Shown: positions 49,924 through 61,689 of the stretch, piece after piece
Position numbering within the stretch: the stretch's first letter is position 1
Layout of the letters: the number at the start of each line of letters is the position of its first letter
Assembly: GCF_015706575.1 (NCBI RefSeq)
Contig: NW_024037064.1
Location: 15,539,606 to 15,603,605, forward strand
Length of the DNA: 64,000 nt
Direction of reading: 5' to 3'
Origin: Patiria miniata
Taxonomy: Eukaryota > Echinodermata > Asteroidea > Valvatida > Asterinidae
Program-made: the position numbers and the translations under genes
Notes under the pieces: model-generated
Database searches by the model: none
Told to the model about the DNA's origin: nothing
Seen by the model: the letters and a program-made list of their open reading frames with translations, nothing else

Positions 49924-51483
49924 TCAATACTTCAAATAGGACCTAAGGTCCGCCGATCCGGCATCCAAAACGAAATGTGCATGTTCCTGGATCAGGTGGC
50001 TAAACCAGTCATAAGAAGACCGGGTGGTCTTGTCACAGCGGGGACACTTGAATTCCACAGGGGACTTATCCTGATGGACTGTCACCCTGTGGCTATTAAG
50101 CTCAGACCAAGCCTGGAAAACCTCCTTGCAAGCAGGAACGCTGCAAGGGATCAAATTTTCTTGGATCCCAGGAAGCTTAAGACTTTTAAGTTTAAGTCTG
50201 GCTTTCCTTACTACGGCAACGGTAGGTCCTTTAAGAACCTCCTGTGGGGCATCAGGGGTCTCGCTACATGTTTCCATGCCCTCAGAGCCCGAGCCGGAAA
50301 GTTCCTTCTCGGAAGCAATGCGGAGCACGGGCGTCAGTGAAGGAGGAGAACTTTTTTTGTGTTGTACTTCCTCATCCGAAGATGAGGAAGAAATTACACG
50401 CCTCTTTCTGTTACTTGGTCTTTTCCTGCTGGAACCAGCAGGAACCTTTGGGATTTTTCGCTGGCGTTCCAGCAGAAAAGTGTTGCACTCAGGCTCACTG
50501 CAAACAATTTGCGGCGGGCCGTTAACATTAGTGCAATCAGCACAAGAAAGAACAGTGATTTTCCTGTGACCGATGGGGCAGTCACAGGAAATACATAAAG
50601 CATCAACCCCGTAGGGTCCAACCTGCGTATTGCAGGAACTACACCGCACCTTCGGACGGCTAGACAAGCCGTCCTCCGGCGCGGTGCTGTTAAGCTTAGT
50701 GGGTGGGGTCTCCCCTACGGTTGACGAGCTAGATGGAGATGCATCAGAGGCAGCAGCCTGGGACTCAGGCTCGGCAGGAGTCGACGAAGTCGTCTCCTCC
50801 CGCACCACCTGAGCCCAGGTGCGTTTAGGAACTACTTTGTTTGCAAAGGAGTTAGGGCACATCTTAAAGTTGTGCCCCTCCTCCCCGCAAACAGTACAGA
50901 CAACTCGGTTGGGGCACGAGGAAGCCACGTGCCCCACACCAAGGCACTTATAGCACTTTTCCTGCTTACAGGAATTAGCAAAATGGCCCTGCTGGCCACA
51001 CTTTGCACAAGTCCTGGGCTGTCCAATGTAGGACACCCAGGCATTTCTATTACCAATCCGCATAACGGACGGTATGTTTTTCTTGATCCTCATACGGTAC
51101 TGCCTAGTACCGTTGAAGATCGTAGGCTCTCCAGCGTGGGTACAAAACCGACCCTGGAGAACCTCGCCATAGGCACTCAGCAAACGACGAACAATATTGT
51201 CGTCGATGCTAAGACAAACATAGTGCATCGTCACAATGGCAATGCCATCAAAAGCAATCACCTGACATCCGGGGATGGATGTCAGGGACGGTTGATACGT
51301 CTTCGCCAGTTCTGGCGTCTTGAACACAACATCGAATCGATGCCCTGGCAAAGGCTGGACAGCCGACAGGTGGTCCTTGGCCACAATTCCCAACTTACTA
51401 AATTCCGAAAAAACTAGTTTCGGCGTAACTTCGCCGCCGAACCGCAGCTCGACGGCGCACTCTTTATATCGGAGAGATGGCAT
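49924..51483 (-). CDS. ORF1 protein of family B with CCHC and C2H2 fingers (unit 6)
   Basis: 519 residues from MPSLRYKECAVELRFGG; an in-frame Met six codons earlier (51501) is the alternative (525 residues, numbering used here). An RRM-like N-terminal region (about 15-150, inferred) precedes three CX2CX4HX4C knuckles (C165-C178, C183-C196, C202-C215). Then come a Ser-rich linker, a Cys-pair cluster at about 285-350 (CSSC, CISCDC, CADC), a basic KRKRR segment that could be a nuclear signal, and two C2H2 fingers at the C terminus (C453/C458/H471/H476 and C486/C489/H502/H507). Likely binds the element RNA. The C2H2 pair is missing from the family A protein. This copy has Gly in TAPEDGLSSRP where the unit 7 copy has Ser. 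Confidence 0.93.
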   Translation of the reverse strand: MPSLRYKECAVELRFGGEVTPKLVFSEFSKLGIVAKDHLSAVQPLPGHRFDVVFKTPELAKTYQPSLTSIPGCQVIAFDGIAIVTMHYVCLSIDDNIVRRLLSAYGEVLQGRFCTHAGEPTIFNGTRQYRMRIKKNIPSVMRIGNRNAWVSYIGQPRTCAKCGQQGHFANSCKQEKCYKCLGVGHVASSCPNRVVCTVCGEEGHNFKMCPNSFANKVVPKRTWAQVVREETTSSTPAEPESQAAASDASPSSSSTVGETPPTKLNSTAPEDGLSSRPKVRCSSCNTQVGPYGVDALCISCDCPIGHRKITVLSCADCTNVNGPPQIVCSEPECNTFLLERQRKIPKVPAGSSRKRPSNRKRRVISSSSSDEEVQHKKSSPPSLTPVLRIASEKELSGSGSEGMETCSETPDAPQEVLKGPTVAVVRKARLKLKSLKLPGIQENLIPCSVPACKEVFQAWSELNSHRVTVHQDKSPVEFKCPRCDKTTRSSYDWFSHLIQEHAHFVLDAGSADLRSYLKY

Positions 51484-52089
51484 CTTGCCTATCTCCGACA
51501 AGGAAACAAAAAACGAAGGAAAACAAATGCACAGGCCGGTAAATACTCCTGGTAAAACACCGACCAGTTACCAAAATGATTACTGCAGGATGCAACTGCC
51601 ACCCTGCAGCAAAAAGAAAAAAGGGACGGTCAGCAAATTGCTGATCAGTGAGGTATTTAAATATACAAGTGCAAAATGCACAGAGCCTATATATACAAAA
51701 TGGCGTAAAAGGCAAGGCTTTTTGCCTTTACGCTTAGACAAAAAACAACAAGAACACAAAATCCCGTAGAGTTACGCACACGAATGCTGTTACGCAACAC
51801 CACGGGTAACTGAATCAGAAGAAAGGAAAGGCCGTGCACTGCCCGGCGTGAACAAAAGAAGAGCTGAACAAAGGAATACACTGGCTAATACTGTACTGTG
51901 TGTTCAGCCAGCTACAAAAACCCACCCCCAAAACCCTCAAAAATACACCCAAAATCCAACAAATTTCAAACGAAAAGTAGACAGACTTCGTCTATGAAAT
52001 AACCAAAACCCCTGGTAAAAAATTTAACTTTAGAAAAGCTCTGAAGATTTACTACGCTTCAAGAAAACACGGAGCTTCGGGAAGTCGTG
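51484..52089 (-). repeat. 5' UTR hairpin array of family B (unit 6)
   Basis: Inverted repeats: CTGCAGG...CCTGCAG at 51583-51609 with CAACTGC inside the loop, TCAGC-AAATT-GCTGA at 51630-51644, GTGCA-AAA-TGCAC near 51669-51681, and a ~13-bp stem with one bulge at 51703-51733. No gene. Confidence 0.7.
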
Positions 52090-52119
52090 ATGATCTTAGC
52101 CAAAAGGCCGAGAAGCGAT
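52090..52119 (-). pseudogene. U2: U2 snRNA 5' fragment (unit 6)
   Basis: The first 30 nt of U2 behind an unchanged upstream region, reading directly into the element 5' end. Confidence 0.9.
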
Positions 52120-52619
52120 AACGATTAATATTAAAACAATAGCGCGGAAAGGGATTATTCGTCTTGAAATACTGTTTGCTATTGTTCTTCTTATTATTTA
52201 TTTTTGCCTTTTTTTGTTTCCTGGTGTGAAAACAAAAAAAAGACTCCTGCGCGTCCACCGCAACTCAACGAAACCCGGGGAGAGAGAGATGAGCAAGAAA
52301 TCTCCGGCTTTCTCAGATTAACAGAGACATATACATTCTTAAAAATATTTCTATCATGCATTTTCATACACCTCGATCATATTTCACCAAAAATCTTGTT
52401 GAAAAAATTAATCCAGACAAAAAATGGGATCAATGCATCAGTGAGCGAGAGCGTCGGCACTAAATGCCGTACGTACGATGTACCGGGACAAGCATATCAA
52501 TAGATGGCGCCCTTCAACACTCCCGGTCATCGCGCCTCGGCGTTTCCCATCTGGGTATTTCTCAGGCCCTGCCAATGGGTCCCACATTAGGGGCGGGGAA
52601 ATACTTCAGTTTGTCAGTA

Positions 52620-52693
52620 AGCTCCGTGGCCGAGTGGTTAGAGAGCACATGTAGAAAGTAATAGACCGTGGGTTCGAGTCCCAGCCTGCCGCT
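52620..52693 (+). tRNA. tRNA-like element (unit 7)
   Basis: Same as units 1-4 (TAGACCGTGGG), unlike its neighbour units 5 and 6. Confidence 0.5.
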
Positions 52694-53236
52694 TTCCTTT
52701 AATTGCTTGGTTATTGTTTTTTGTTTTGTTATTTTTTCACTTACTTATTTCCCCTTTTTGTAATAATTACTATTTTATTTCATTGATTTATTGTTTATTT
52801 CGTCATGAAGTTATAAGAAGAAAATTCGAAAGAAAAGAAAACATTCGTCATACCGTTTTCATTTGCGCTTATAATACTTATGTATCAATATCAATGCGGT
52901 CCCGCGGGGAGTTAATTGAAGAGAGAAAGAAAGAAAAGAAACAAACGGGAAACAAATGTCAACGCACCATTATTTGTCCATTTTTGTAACCTTTGGTGAA
53001 TAAGTCATTCACATTCTACATGAGGCAACATTTAAGACAATGCATATACATACATGTATGGCTAATGTACTCAGCCGGCCGGCCGGTCACATACGTTAAA
53101 GGACACAGTGGGAATTCTATCTGGAACAGTGTTCTATTGTTTATAAAAAAAAATAGAGAAATTGATTTCGGCTATGAGTGAAGGTAGAGGTGGAGTTAGA
53201 CAGGCAGCGACAAATCTCTTTTTTGAAGGTTGTGGT

Positions 53237-53252
53237 GGCTCTGAAAAGAGCC
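53237..53252 (-). terminator. Histone 3' stem-loop, H2A unit 7
   Basis: 16-nt stem-loop, unchanged. Confidence 0.97.
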
Positions 53253-53287
53253 TTTTGGGTTTGTGGATGCAAAGTAAGTTCTTTTCT

Positions 53288-53665
53288 TTACTTTGACACT
53301 TTGGCGGTCTTCTTGGGCAGAAGAACTTGCTGGATGTTGGGAAGGACACCACCCTGCGCGATGGTAACTCCGCTCATCAACTTGTTCAACTCCTCGTCGT
53401 TGCGTATAGCAAGCTGCAGATGGCGGGGATTAATTCTCGTCTTCTTGTTGTCTCGTGCAGCGTTTCCGGCCAGTTCCAAGATCTCCGCGGTAAGGTACTC
53501 CATCACTGCCGCAAGGTAGACCGGTGCACCGGCACCGACACGCTGGGCGTAGTTGCCCTTACGCAGAAATCTGTGAACACGACCCACGGGGAACTGGAGT
53601 CCCGCCCTGGAGGACCTGCTCTTGGCCTTGCTTCTTGCTTTGCCGCTCTTTCCTCGCCCAGTCAT
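53288..53665 (-). CDS. H2A: Histone H2A (unit 7)
   Basis: 125 residues, same protein as unit 1. The 5' flank is of the units 1-4 type. Confidence 0.98.
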   Translation of the reverse strand: MTGRGKSGKARSKAKSRSSRAGLQFPVGRVHRFLRKGNYAQRVGAGAPVYLAAVMEYLTAEILELAGNAARDNKKTRINPRHLQLAIRNDEELNKLMSGVTIAQGGVLPNIQQVLLPKKTAKVSK

Positions 53666-54410
53666 CTTGACAGTATAGTGACAGAAGATGAATGTACTCT
53701 GCAGTAAAGGTGGTGTGTGAATGAACCCACTTGGAAAACACAACACTAGTTATAGCGTTCTGGTGGATTGGCTGAAGCGTGCCAAGTAGCCAATCACGCG
53801 ACACGGGCGTGCCCGTCGCACGGTTGGGTGCACCGCATCCATTTTGGACGCGGGGGACGAGGGAACAAAAAATTACAACTGTGTCATCGTCGTTCAAAGT
53901 AATGGAATCACTAGATAAAACACAGAAACATGCAACATTCTTACCTCCATTTTAAGACGTTTTATTGTTATTCCGCCGAAGAAGTCCCATGATCTTTCGA
54001 CCAGCCTCCGCACAATGGCAGTGATTCGTTGCTCTCACGCGGCGGTTAAAACTGGCCTCGGTTTCTTGCTAGATATTTGTAACATCCCACAGACGAAATC
54101 CTAATTTATTTTTTAATAGTAACCCACTCAACAAAATGCAAGCACTCGTCCGGAGATTGAAAGAAATGACCAATTGAAAAAGGCTGTGGCATAAATTAAA
54201 TTATGTGTTTACGACGACGACAAGACTCAGGGATTAACTTTAATCGCATTACCTCCCCTCGCCTCACGAAGGGTAAAAGAATATTAAAAAAAAAAAGAGA
54301 GAGAGTGAAAGGGACACAACAGAATAAAAAAAGGTTAGTTGTAAAACCTAAGAAATGGGCTGATCGGGCGAACTGAGCTGACTGGCAAATCTCTTTTTGG
54401 AAACTGTGTT

Positions 54411-54426
54411 GGCTCTGAAAAGAGCC
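54411..54426 (-). terminator. Histone 3' stem-loop, H2B unit 7
   Basis: 16-nt stem-loop, unchanged. Confidence 0.97.
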
Positions 54427-54452
54427 GTTTGGTTTTGAAGCCTTCAAAATTT

Positions 54453-54821
54453 CTATTTTGAAGTCGTGTACTTGGTGACGGCCTTGGTGCCTTCGCTGAC
54501 TGCATGCTTAGCAAGCTCCCCGGGAAGAAGTAGGCGTACTGCTGTCTGCACTTCACGGCTTGTGATGGTGGACTTCTTGTTGTAGAGAGCGAGGCGAGAA
54601 GATTCGCTGGCGATGCGCTCAAACACGTCGTTGACAAAGCTGTTCATGATGCTCATTGCCTTGCTCGAGATTCCGGTGTCGGGGTGCACCTGTTTCATCA
54701 CTTTGTAGATGTAGATGCCGTAGCTCTCCTTGCGACGCCGGTGCCTCTTTTTGTTTGCGCTAACCGGACCCTTAGTATTTCCGGCCTTCTTCTGACCTTT
54801 TCCGCTAACTTTGGGAGCCAT
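54453..54821 (-). CDS. H2B: Histone H2B (unit 7)
   Basis: 122 residues, same protein as unit 1. Confidence 0.98.
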   Translation of the reverse strand: MAPKVSGKGQKKAGNTKGPVSANKKRHRRRKESYGIYIYKVMKQVHPDTGISSKAMSIMNSFVNDVFERIASESSRLALYNKKSTITSREVQTAVRLLLPGELAKHAVSEGTKAVTKYTTSK

Positions 54822-55491
54822 ATTGGAGGACTTGGAATGTATCGGATCGTGAGATCGAATGAAAGACCAGCACGTCTTGGCCGGCTTTTATTGTGCACAG
54901 CTTGGATTCTGACCACCCATGCATCGTCCACTTTCCCGCCAGTGACCGCTTACCCATGCGTGAAGAAAGCGGTATGCGTGCATAGTTATACAATGCACGC
55001 ACGGCACGACCCCCCCCCCCCCCCTCCCCGGCAAGGGTATTTTTAGCCTTTTTCTCAGACTGACACGTGTATAAGTGTCCTTCTTAAATATTATTGTCTA
55101 CTGAATTTCTGGGAAATAATAAAGTCATCTCCAGCGGAGGGCGAATTAATATGTCGTAGTGCACCAATACTTCTTTAAATGTTGTTTCCCCCTTATGCAC
55201 CATCCATTTATAATGAATCATACAATGTAACGCAAAACCGACGAAAATAAGAGAACGAGTACCTGTAATTGTCAAAACAGATAGGAAATATATATCATTA
55301 TTACCATGCCCATAACAATTCAATTTTGCCTGGAACACGTTTCGGATGAGGCATACGTATAGAACCCAAAAAGTGGAATGTATTTGGACAGAATATCAAC
55401 AATAATAATTCGGAAAAAAATCAACGGCCCTTTATTCTTTATTTGAAGGAAAACTCAGGGATTGGACTTAATCTCTCTTTGAAGAAGTAGT

Positions 55492-55507
55492 GGCTCTGAA
55501 AAGAGCC
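55492..55507 (-). terminator. Histone 3' stem-loop, H3 unit 7
   Basis: 16-nt stem-loop, unchanged. Confidence 0.97.
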
Positions 55508-55541
55508 GTTAGTTTTATTTCTTTTTGCGCACACAACGTGC

Positions 55542-56054
<513 letters not shown>

Positions 56055-56331
56055 CTAACAATGGGCTATCTTCCGATTGGGTGCTTCGGGGGCCAAGCGG
56101 AGACGCTTCAGTGATCACGATTTCCGTACGTTGAAAAAGTATAGACGTTAAATTTCAATCGAAAATGCTGCTTTTCCGAGCCTATAGTATTATGAGCCCT
56201 CGGCAACAGAATCCATTTGGGATCGTTGTGACTACAATATTTCTCCCACCCCCTACTTGGGATTAATTGAACCCCAATAAACACCCCCTCCCCCACCCCT
56301 AAAAGAAAAGTGACAAACATACGGATTTCCC

Positions 56332-56456
56332 TGGCTGCTGTTTATGTTTGTTTTGTAATAAAGACAATAATCACACACACCCAACAAAATTGGCTGCTGT
56401 TTATGTTTGTTTTGTAATAAAGACAATAATCACACACACCCATTCGCGAACAAAAT
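56332..56456. repeat. Tandem duplication in the H3-H4 spacer, first copy shortened (unit 7)
   Basis: Copies start at 56332 and 56391; the first is 7 bp shorter than in units 5 and 6 (it lacks part of the CATTCGCGAAC segment). Confidence 0.88.
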
Positions 56457-56661
56457 GTCACGGATCCCTCTATACGTTCCCCGCTATATCCTGAGACGAG
56501 CACCCAGTAATTATTACTTAATCGACTTTGACAAAAAAATGGAGACCAGACATGTTTTACAGTGGAAATAGGGAGGGGAAAAGCAACTCTAAGAACACAC
56601 ATGACAAGGACAAGTGAAATCGAGTAAAATCAAGATTCAATCTCTTTTTTGAAATAGTGGT

Positions 56662-56677
56662 GGCTCTGAAAAGAGCC
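56662..56677 (-). terminator. Histone 3' stem-loop, H4 unit 7
   Basis: 16-nt stem-loop, unchanged. Confidence 0.97.
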
Positions 56678-56704
56678 GTTCGGTTTGATTTTTGGATATG
56701 GTGT

Positions 56705-57028
<324 letters not shown>

Positions 57029-57310
57029 TCAGTCGGTTGTAGATGATTCAATGGCCATCCCAGCCCCGGCGAGGCAACTTATAGGACATGCGCGGACGCG
57101 ATATGAGCATGCGAAGCCATCAACTGTTACGGCGCCCTCTGGCGACCAATCGTGGCAGGAGCACTCATCCTGGGAAACAAACAAATCAGAAGCAAAACAA
57201 GGGGGAAAAGGGATAACAAATAAGAAAAGGAAGAAGATGCCTAGAAACATATTGCAACGAGACTCAAACAATACATTTATAACCAGACACAGAGGGGTCG
57301 TGGCCAAGCC

Positions 57311-57341
<31 letters not shown>

Positions 57342-57525
57342 GCCTTGAACGGAAATCAATGGAAACGCCAACATCATAATTTAACAAGACTTTACACACT
57401 TACTAATATTTACCGTAATTCAATGTGAAAGCCCTGTCACCAAAACGTCAAAAGAAAACGAACCTTTAACGACGGGGCACCGTAGTCAGAACCTGTTTTT
57501 GTATTAATTTATGTTCCCCGAAGGG

Positions 57526-57681
57526 AGTGGGCCGAATCCCGGATGTACTGCTATACCGGGCCAACCCGTGGCCGGGACGAGGCAAGCCTCTATTCCACGG
57601 CCCAAATCCAAAAATCAGTTTAATATACTGGCTGTTCAATGAACAGCGTTTCAGATATTAAGCTGAAAAGAACAGATACTA
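57526..57681 (-). pseudogene. U2: U2 snRNA 3' fragment (unit 7)
   Basis: 156 nt, same cut point as units 4 and 6. Confidence 0.9.
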
Positions 57682-58178
57682 ATTTTTTGGTTTCGGGATC
57701 CTCCTAAAGAAGATCCCAGGATAGGGTAGTCACACTACACCTTAGTAAGTGAGGCTACGAGCCTCCCTACCCTTTGCCTAATAATTAAACTGACAAACAC
57801 TTAACACGGACAAGACAAACAAACTGTGTAGCCACGCTACCCACGCGTTACCATGGTAGGGTACGACCCTAACTGTCTGCCGAAAACCATATTCAAACAA
57901 AATGCATACTATACACATCCAGACGAAACTTCCAAACTTCGATAAAAAAGACCTAAAGGGTCTAAAACATGAGAGCGAAGACTCTCACAGGTTCGACACA
58001 AGGCTCTAAAGAGATGCCATGATTCTACTAAAAAAGGGCCTAAAGGGCCCCAAAACCAGGAGCTGAAAGCTCCCACACAAAAGGGACCAAAAGGGTCCCA
58101 GTAAACCAGGAGCAAAAATTCTCCCACACAGAAGAGACCTAAAGGGTCTAAACAGCAAACACCAAGGGTTTCAAAAAC
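57682..58178 (-). repeat. 3' UTR hairpin array of family B (unit 7)
   Basis: Same series of stems and loops as 45916-46412; no change noticed. Confidence 0.8.
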
Positions 58179-61100
58179 CTAAAGGCGAAGAATTAGCTGA
58201 CCTCCGACGACTGTGCAGAGAATTCCCCGCACGCACCACGTAGCACGGAAGCCGTCTTCGGTCAGCCTAGCAAAATCAGCACGAATTCTATCCCTGACCG
58301 CGCGCTTAATCCGATGGAGAACAATATCTGCGCTGGCAGTAGACTTATCGAACAAGGTCTCGCAACGCGAAGACCAAATAAGCCACTTGACAACGCAGAT
58401 CAAGTACCAAACCAAAACACAATCTGCACGGTTATTCAAACCATCAGCATACAATACACAAGGTGCGGTCAGGGAGAAATGTTCCCCCAAGATCCTCCCA
58501 CCCACATGTTCAACCCAACCCCAAGGAATAGAAACAAAGGCACAATCCCAAAAAACATGGTTAATAGTTTCCGGTTGGCCACAACCGGCGCGGGGGCACT
58601 TGCCGGCCCCATAACCCCAATTAAGAACTTTTTGGGCCGTTTTCACGGCCCGCCAAATGATTCTCCAGTTCAGATCCCGGAGACGGTGATCCAAAACGGA
58701 GCAGTTAGCAAATTTAAAAACCAAGGCTAAGTCTTGGAGGACTAAGACCGGTTTCCTAACAGGATCTTGGCCGAAAAAAATCAGGTATAATTGGCGGGAG
58801 GTACCCGCTTCCCAGGCAAAATTCGGAGCCAGCTTAAAAACAAGCAAGACCAGCTTGCAAAAATACCCATACCAAGAAGTGAGGTTCAAGGCGTGCGGCC
58901 TGCTGTTAGACCAAAACCCAACAGGCAGGATACTACGCAACGAAAATGTTACCCAATAAAGGGCAAAAAACCTCCAAGGAGGACCATCAACATCCAACAC
59001 GCTCCTCAAACCCCGAACAAAAAGACTATCACATTTATGTCTAATATTAACTACGCCCAGCCCACCCTGATCAACAGGTTGAAAAAGGACTGGGCGCGAA
59101 ACCAACTCGGTCTTATTAGACCAAATGAAACCAAAAATAGCCTTGTTCACCACCTTCTCCACCGAGGCGGGGAGGGGGTAAATAGGCGCTAGATAATACA
59201 GAGGCGAAAGAATAACTGAATTAACAACCAAAACTTTACCAAGAAGAGAAAGATTTCTCCCTTTCCATTTAGTAAGACAAGTGAGCAGAGCTGGAATTCG
59301 TTCCTTCCAGCTCTTCTCACCCATGTTTCCCTTACCAACAAAAATACCATTAATTTTAATGGGAGTTCTGGTCCACTTAATGTCAACCAGAGAAGACATA
59401 TCATCAGGCCAGGCCCCGAAAATGAGGCCCTGAGATTTGGCCATATTCAGGCGAGAACCGCTCGCTAACTCATACTGTTTAATGATACCGAACAGTCGCA
59501 CCAGCGACAAGCGATCCCTGACAATGCAAGTGGTGTCGTCAGCGTACTGAACGACTTTGCACTGCAAACCACTGCTGCCTGGAACCACCAGGCCACCGAT
59601 GCGACCGTCACGGATAACTGTAGCCGCAAACGGCTCAATAAAAAGAACGTAGAGGAGAGGAGATAGGGGACATCCCTGCCTCACTCCCCTCGACAAACCA
59701 AACGGATCAGAAAGAACACCATTAACTAAAACTTGACTAGAAATGTCGGTGTACAAAAGTTTGACCCAGTGCAAAAAGTTAGGGCCGAACCCAAAACGAC
59801 TCATGACTTTAAACAAAAAATTCCAGTTAACTCTGTCGAAAGCCTTCTGTTGATCTAAAGAGATTACAAGGCAGTCAAGGTTCTTTCCATCCACATACGC
59901 CACCAGATCCCGTAGGAGTCTGATGTTGTCGTGGATGGACCTCCCCTTGACGCCGCAAGTCTGGAAAGGACTGATGATGTCTGGCAGCACTTTGCTGATA
60001 CGTAAGCATAAGGCCTTCGACAAAATTTTGTAGTCAACATTCAGCAAAGAAATTGGCCGTTTATTACGGGGATCTAACGGGTCACCGGGCTTTTCTAATA
60101 GAGTTAGAATGCCCGACCGCTGAGAAACAGCTAAACAATTCAACTTATAAGCACAACGAAAAACCCCCAGCAGGTCTGGACCTAACAACTCCCAGAAGGA
60201 AATGTAAAATTCCCTGGGAAGTCCGTCCCCACCAGGGGTCCTACAGTTGGCCATCCCCTTCAGTGCATCGGTCAACTCCGAGAGTTCAAGTGGACTCTCG
60301 AAATCCAAAAAAAGGTCATGAGGGACTCTGGAGGTTAACGAGTCTAGAAAGGGAGACTGGAGATCCTCCTCTACCGGCTCCTCGCTAAACAAATCGGAAT
60401 AAAAGGACCGATAAACAGAGGCAATTTCTGCCGAAGTCTCGACAACAACGTCGTCGGCACCGCGGACAGAAGAAATAAACTTTTTTCTGGCTTGCTCGGA
60501 CTCCAGCCGAAAGAAAAACTTGGATGGCTTCTCCGCATCATTGAGGACACGGACACGAGAACGTATTCGAGCCCCCTCAGCTTCAAAGTCATCCAATGTC
60601 TCCAATCTCCATTTCAAAGAGTCATACTGGGCTAGAAGCGCGGGGTTAGAATCCCCACTATTCAAATCAAGAAGAACAGATTTAAGAGAAGACATTAAGT
60701 CCTCCCTTTTCTTCCGTCGTTTCCTGGCTAAGCGGCTAGAAAAGCTGACCAACATTTGCTTGGAACGCAATTTGACGTCCTCCCACCAGAGGAGTTCATT
60801 ATCAAACCCCTCCTTGAGCGAACGCCAACCTAAATAAGCTTGCGTAAACTCTTCTCTAAAAACGGCATCAGAAAGGATGGAGACGTTACACTTCCAGTAA
60901 CCGCTCCCGATGCCGGGAGAAGAGGGGAAGGTAAATTTCAAAGTAATAGCATCATGATCAGACAAATAACAGGGCGAGTGCGAACAAGACTCCACATCCA
61001 GCAGACGGGACACGTAAAAACGGTCCAGCCTACTGGAGGCGGAGTTCGCCGCATTTCGCCAGGTAAAAGAATGAACATTAGGAAAACGATCTCTCCAACA

Positions 61101-61670
61101 GTCTTTTAGGGAAAAGGTGGACAAAAGCTGCCGCAACTCCGCGGCTCCCAAACCACACGAAGTAGCAGCAGAACCGCGACGGTCCAAATGGATGTCCAAA
61201 ACACAATTAAAATCGCCACACAAAATAATTGGATGATTGCCTCTCAAATGAGAGGCCAGATTAGAAAAGAAAAGACGACGGGCTCCAGGGTCCGTGGGAG
61301 CGTAAACTACACAGAGATTAACACTACCCCCGTGACCCTGGAGGGTACCGCTAATAATACGACCCTCAGTATCCACTGAAGAATCGAAAAAACGTAAAGG
61401 ACTACGCCTAGGAATAAGAATTACAGTACCAGAGGAGAAAGATGTGCCAAAACTGGCAAACATCTCTCCCCTCCATTCTGCACTCCATAAAGCCAAATCT
61501 GCAGGGGTGATATGACATTCCTGCAGGCAGGATATGTCATAATGATGACAAAACTGAAAAATGCGTTTTCTTTTCAGGGAATCACGCATTCCATTAACAT
61601 TCAATGAAATAATGGAAATCATTGAAATAAATACAAGAAAGGAAAAGAAACAGACTGATGAAGGCGTCAT
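58179..61670 (-). CDS. ORF2: APE endonuclease-reverse transcriptase of family B (unit 7)
   Basis: 1163 residues; the protein is identical to the unit 6 copy as far as I can compare, with all endonuclease, YADD and CCHC residues present. Confidence 0.95.
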   Translation of the reverse strand: MTPSSVCFFSFLVFISMISIISLNVNGMRDSLKRKRIFQFCHHYDISCLQECHITPADLALWSAEWRGEMFASFGTSFSSGTVILIPRRSPLRFFDSSVDTEGRIISGTLQGHGGSVNLCVVYAPTDPGARRLFFSNLASHLRGNHPIILCGDFNCVLDIHLDRRGSAATSCGLGAAELRQLLSTFSLKDCWRDRFPNVHSFTWRNAANSASSRLDRFYVSRLLDVESCSHSPCYLSDHDAITLKFTFPSSPGIGSGYWKCNVSILSDAVFREEFTQAYLGWRSLKEGFDNELLWWEDVKLRSKQMLVSFSSRLARKRRKKREDLMSSLKSVLLDLNSGDSNPALLAQYDSLKWRLETLDDFEAEGARIRSRVRVLNDAEKPSKFFFRLESEQARKKFISSVRGADDVVVETSAEIASVYRSFYSDLFSEEPVEEDLQSPFLDSLTSRVPHDLFLDFESPLELSELTDALKGMANCRTPGGDGLPREFYISFWELLGPDLLGVFRCAYKLNCLAVSQRSGILTLLEKPGDPLDPRNKRPISLLNVDYKILSKALCLRISKVLPDIISPFQTCGVKGRSIHDNIRLLRDLVAYVDGKNLDCLVISLDQQKAFDRVNWNFLFKVMSRFGFGPNFLHWVKLLYTDISSQVLVNGVLSDPFGLSRGVRQGCPLSPLLYVLFIEPFAATVIRDGRIGGLVVPGSSGLQCKVVQYADDTTCIVRDRLSLVRLFGIIKQYELASGSRLNMAKSQGLIFGAWPDDMSSLVDIKWTRTPIKINGIFVGKGNMGEKSWKERIPALLTCLTKWKGRNLSLLGKVLVVNSVILSPLYYLAPIYPLPASVEKVVNKAIFGFIWSNKTELVSRPVLFQPVDQGGLGVVNIRHKCDSLFVRGLRSVLDVDGPPWRFFALYWVTFSLRSILPVGFWSNSRPHALNLTSWYGYFCKLVLLVFKLAPNFAWEAGTSRQLYLIFFGQDPVRKPVLVLQDLALVFKFANCSVLDHRLRDLNWRIIWRAVKTAQKVLNWGYGAGKCPRAGCGQPETINHVFWDCAFVSIPWGWVEHVGGRILGEHFSLTAPCVLYADGLNNRADCVLVWYLICVVKWLIWSSRCETLFDKSTASADIVLHRIKRAVRDRIRADFARLTEDGFRATWCVRGILCTVVGGQLILRL

Positions 61671-61689
61671 TTTGCCTAGAAAAAAATAC

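Larger units (their letters stand above)
45916..52089 (-). mobile_element. Full-length Keno-like U2-specific retrotransposon, family B (unit 6)
   Basis: 6174 bp in U2 sense: 5' UTR 51484-52089, ORF1 49924-51483, 19-nt gap, ORF2 46413-49904, 3' UTR 45916-46412 with an A-rich end (CCAAAAAATTA in sense). Both frames are intact. No flanking target duplication is seen; compared with the empty U2 about 3 nt are missing. It is the best candidate for an active copy here together with the unit 7 element. Confidence 0.9.

Noticed and set aside
45916..52089. R2-type element
   Set aside because: The endonuclease is N-terminal APE type and there are two ORFs; R2 has a single ORF with a C-terminal restriction-like endonuclease.
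51990..52089. HDV-like self-cleaving ribozyme at the element 5' end, as in R2
   Set aside because: I could not draw a double-pseudoknot fold from the terminal 100 nt of family B or A; no support by eye.
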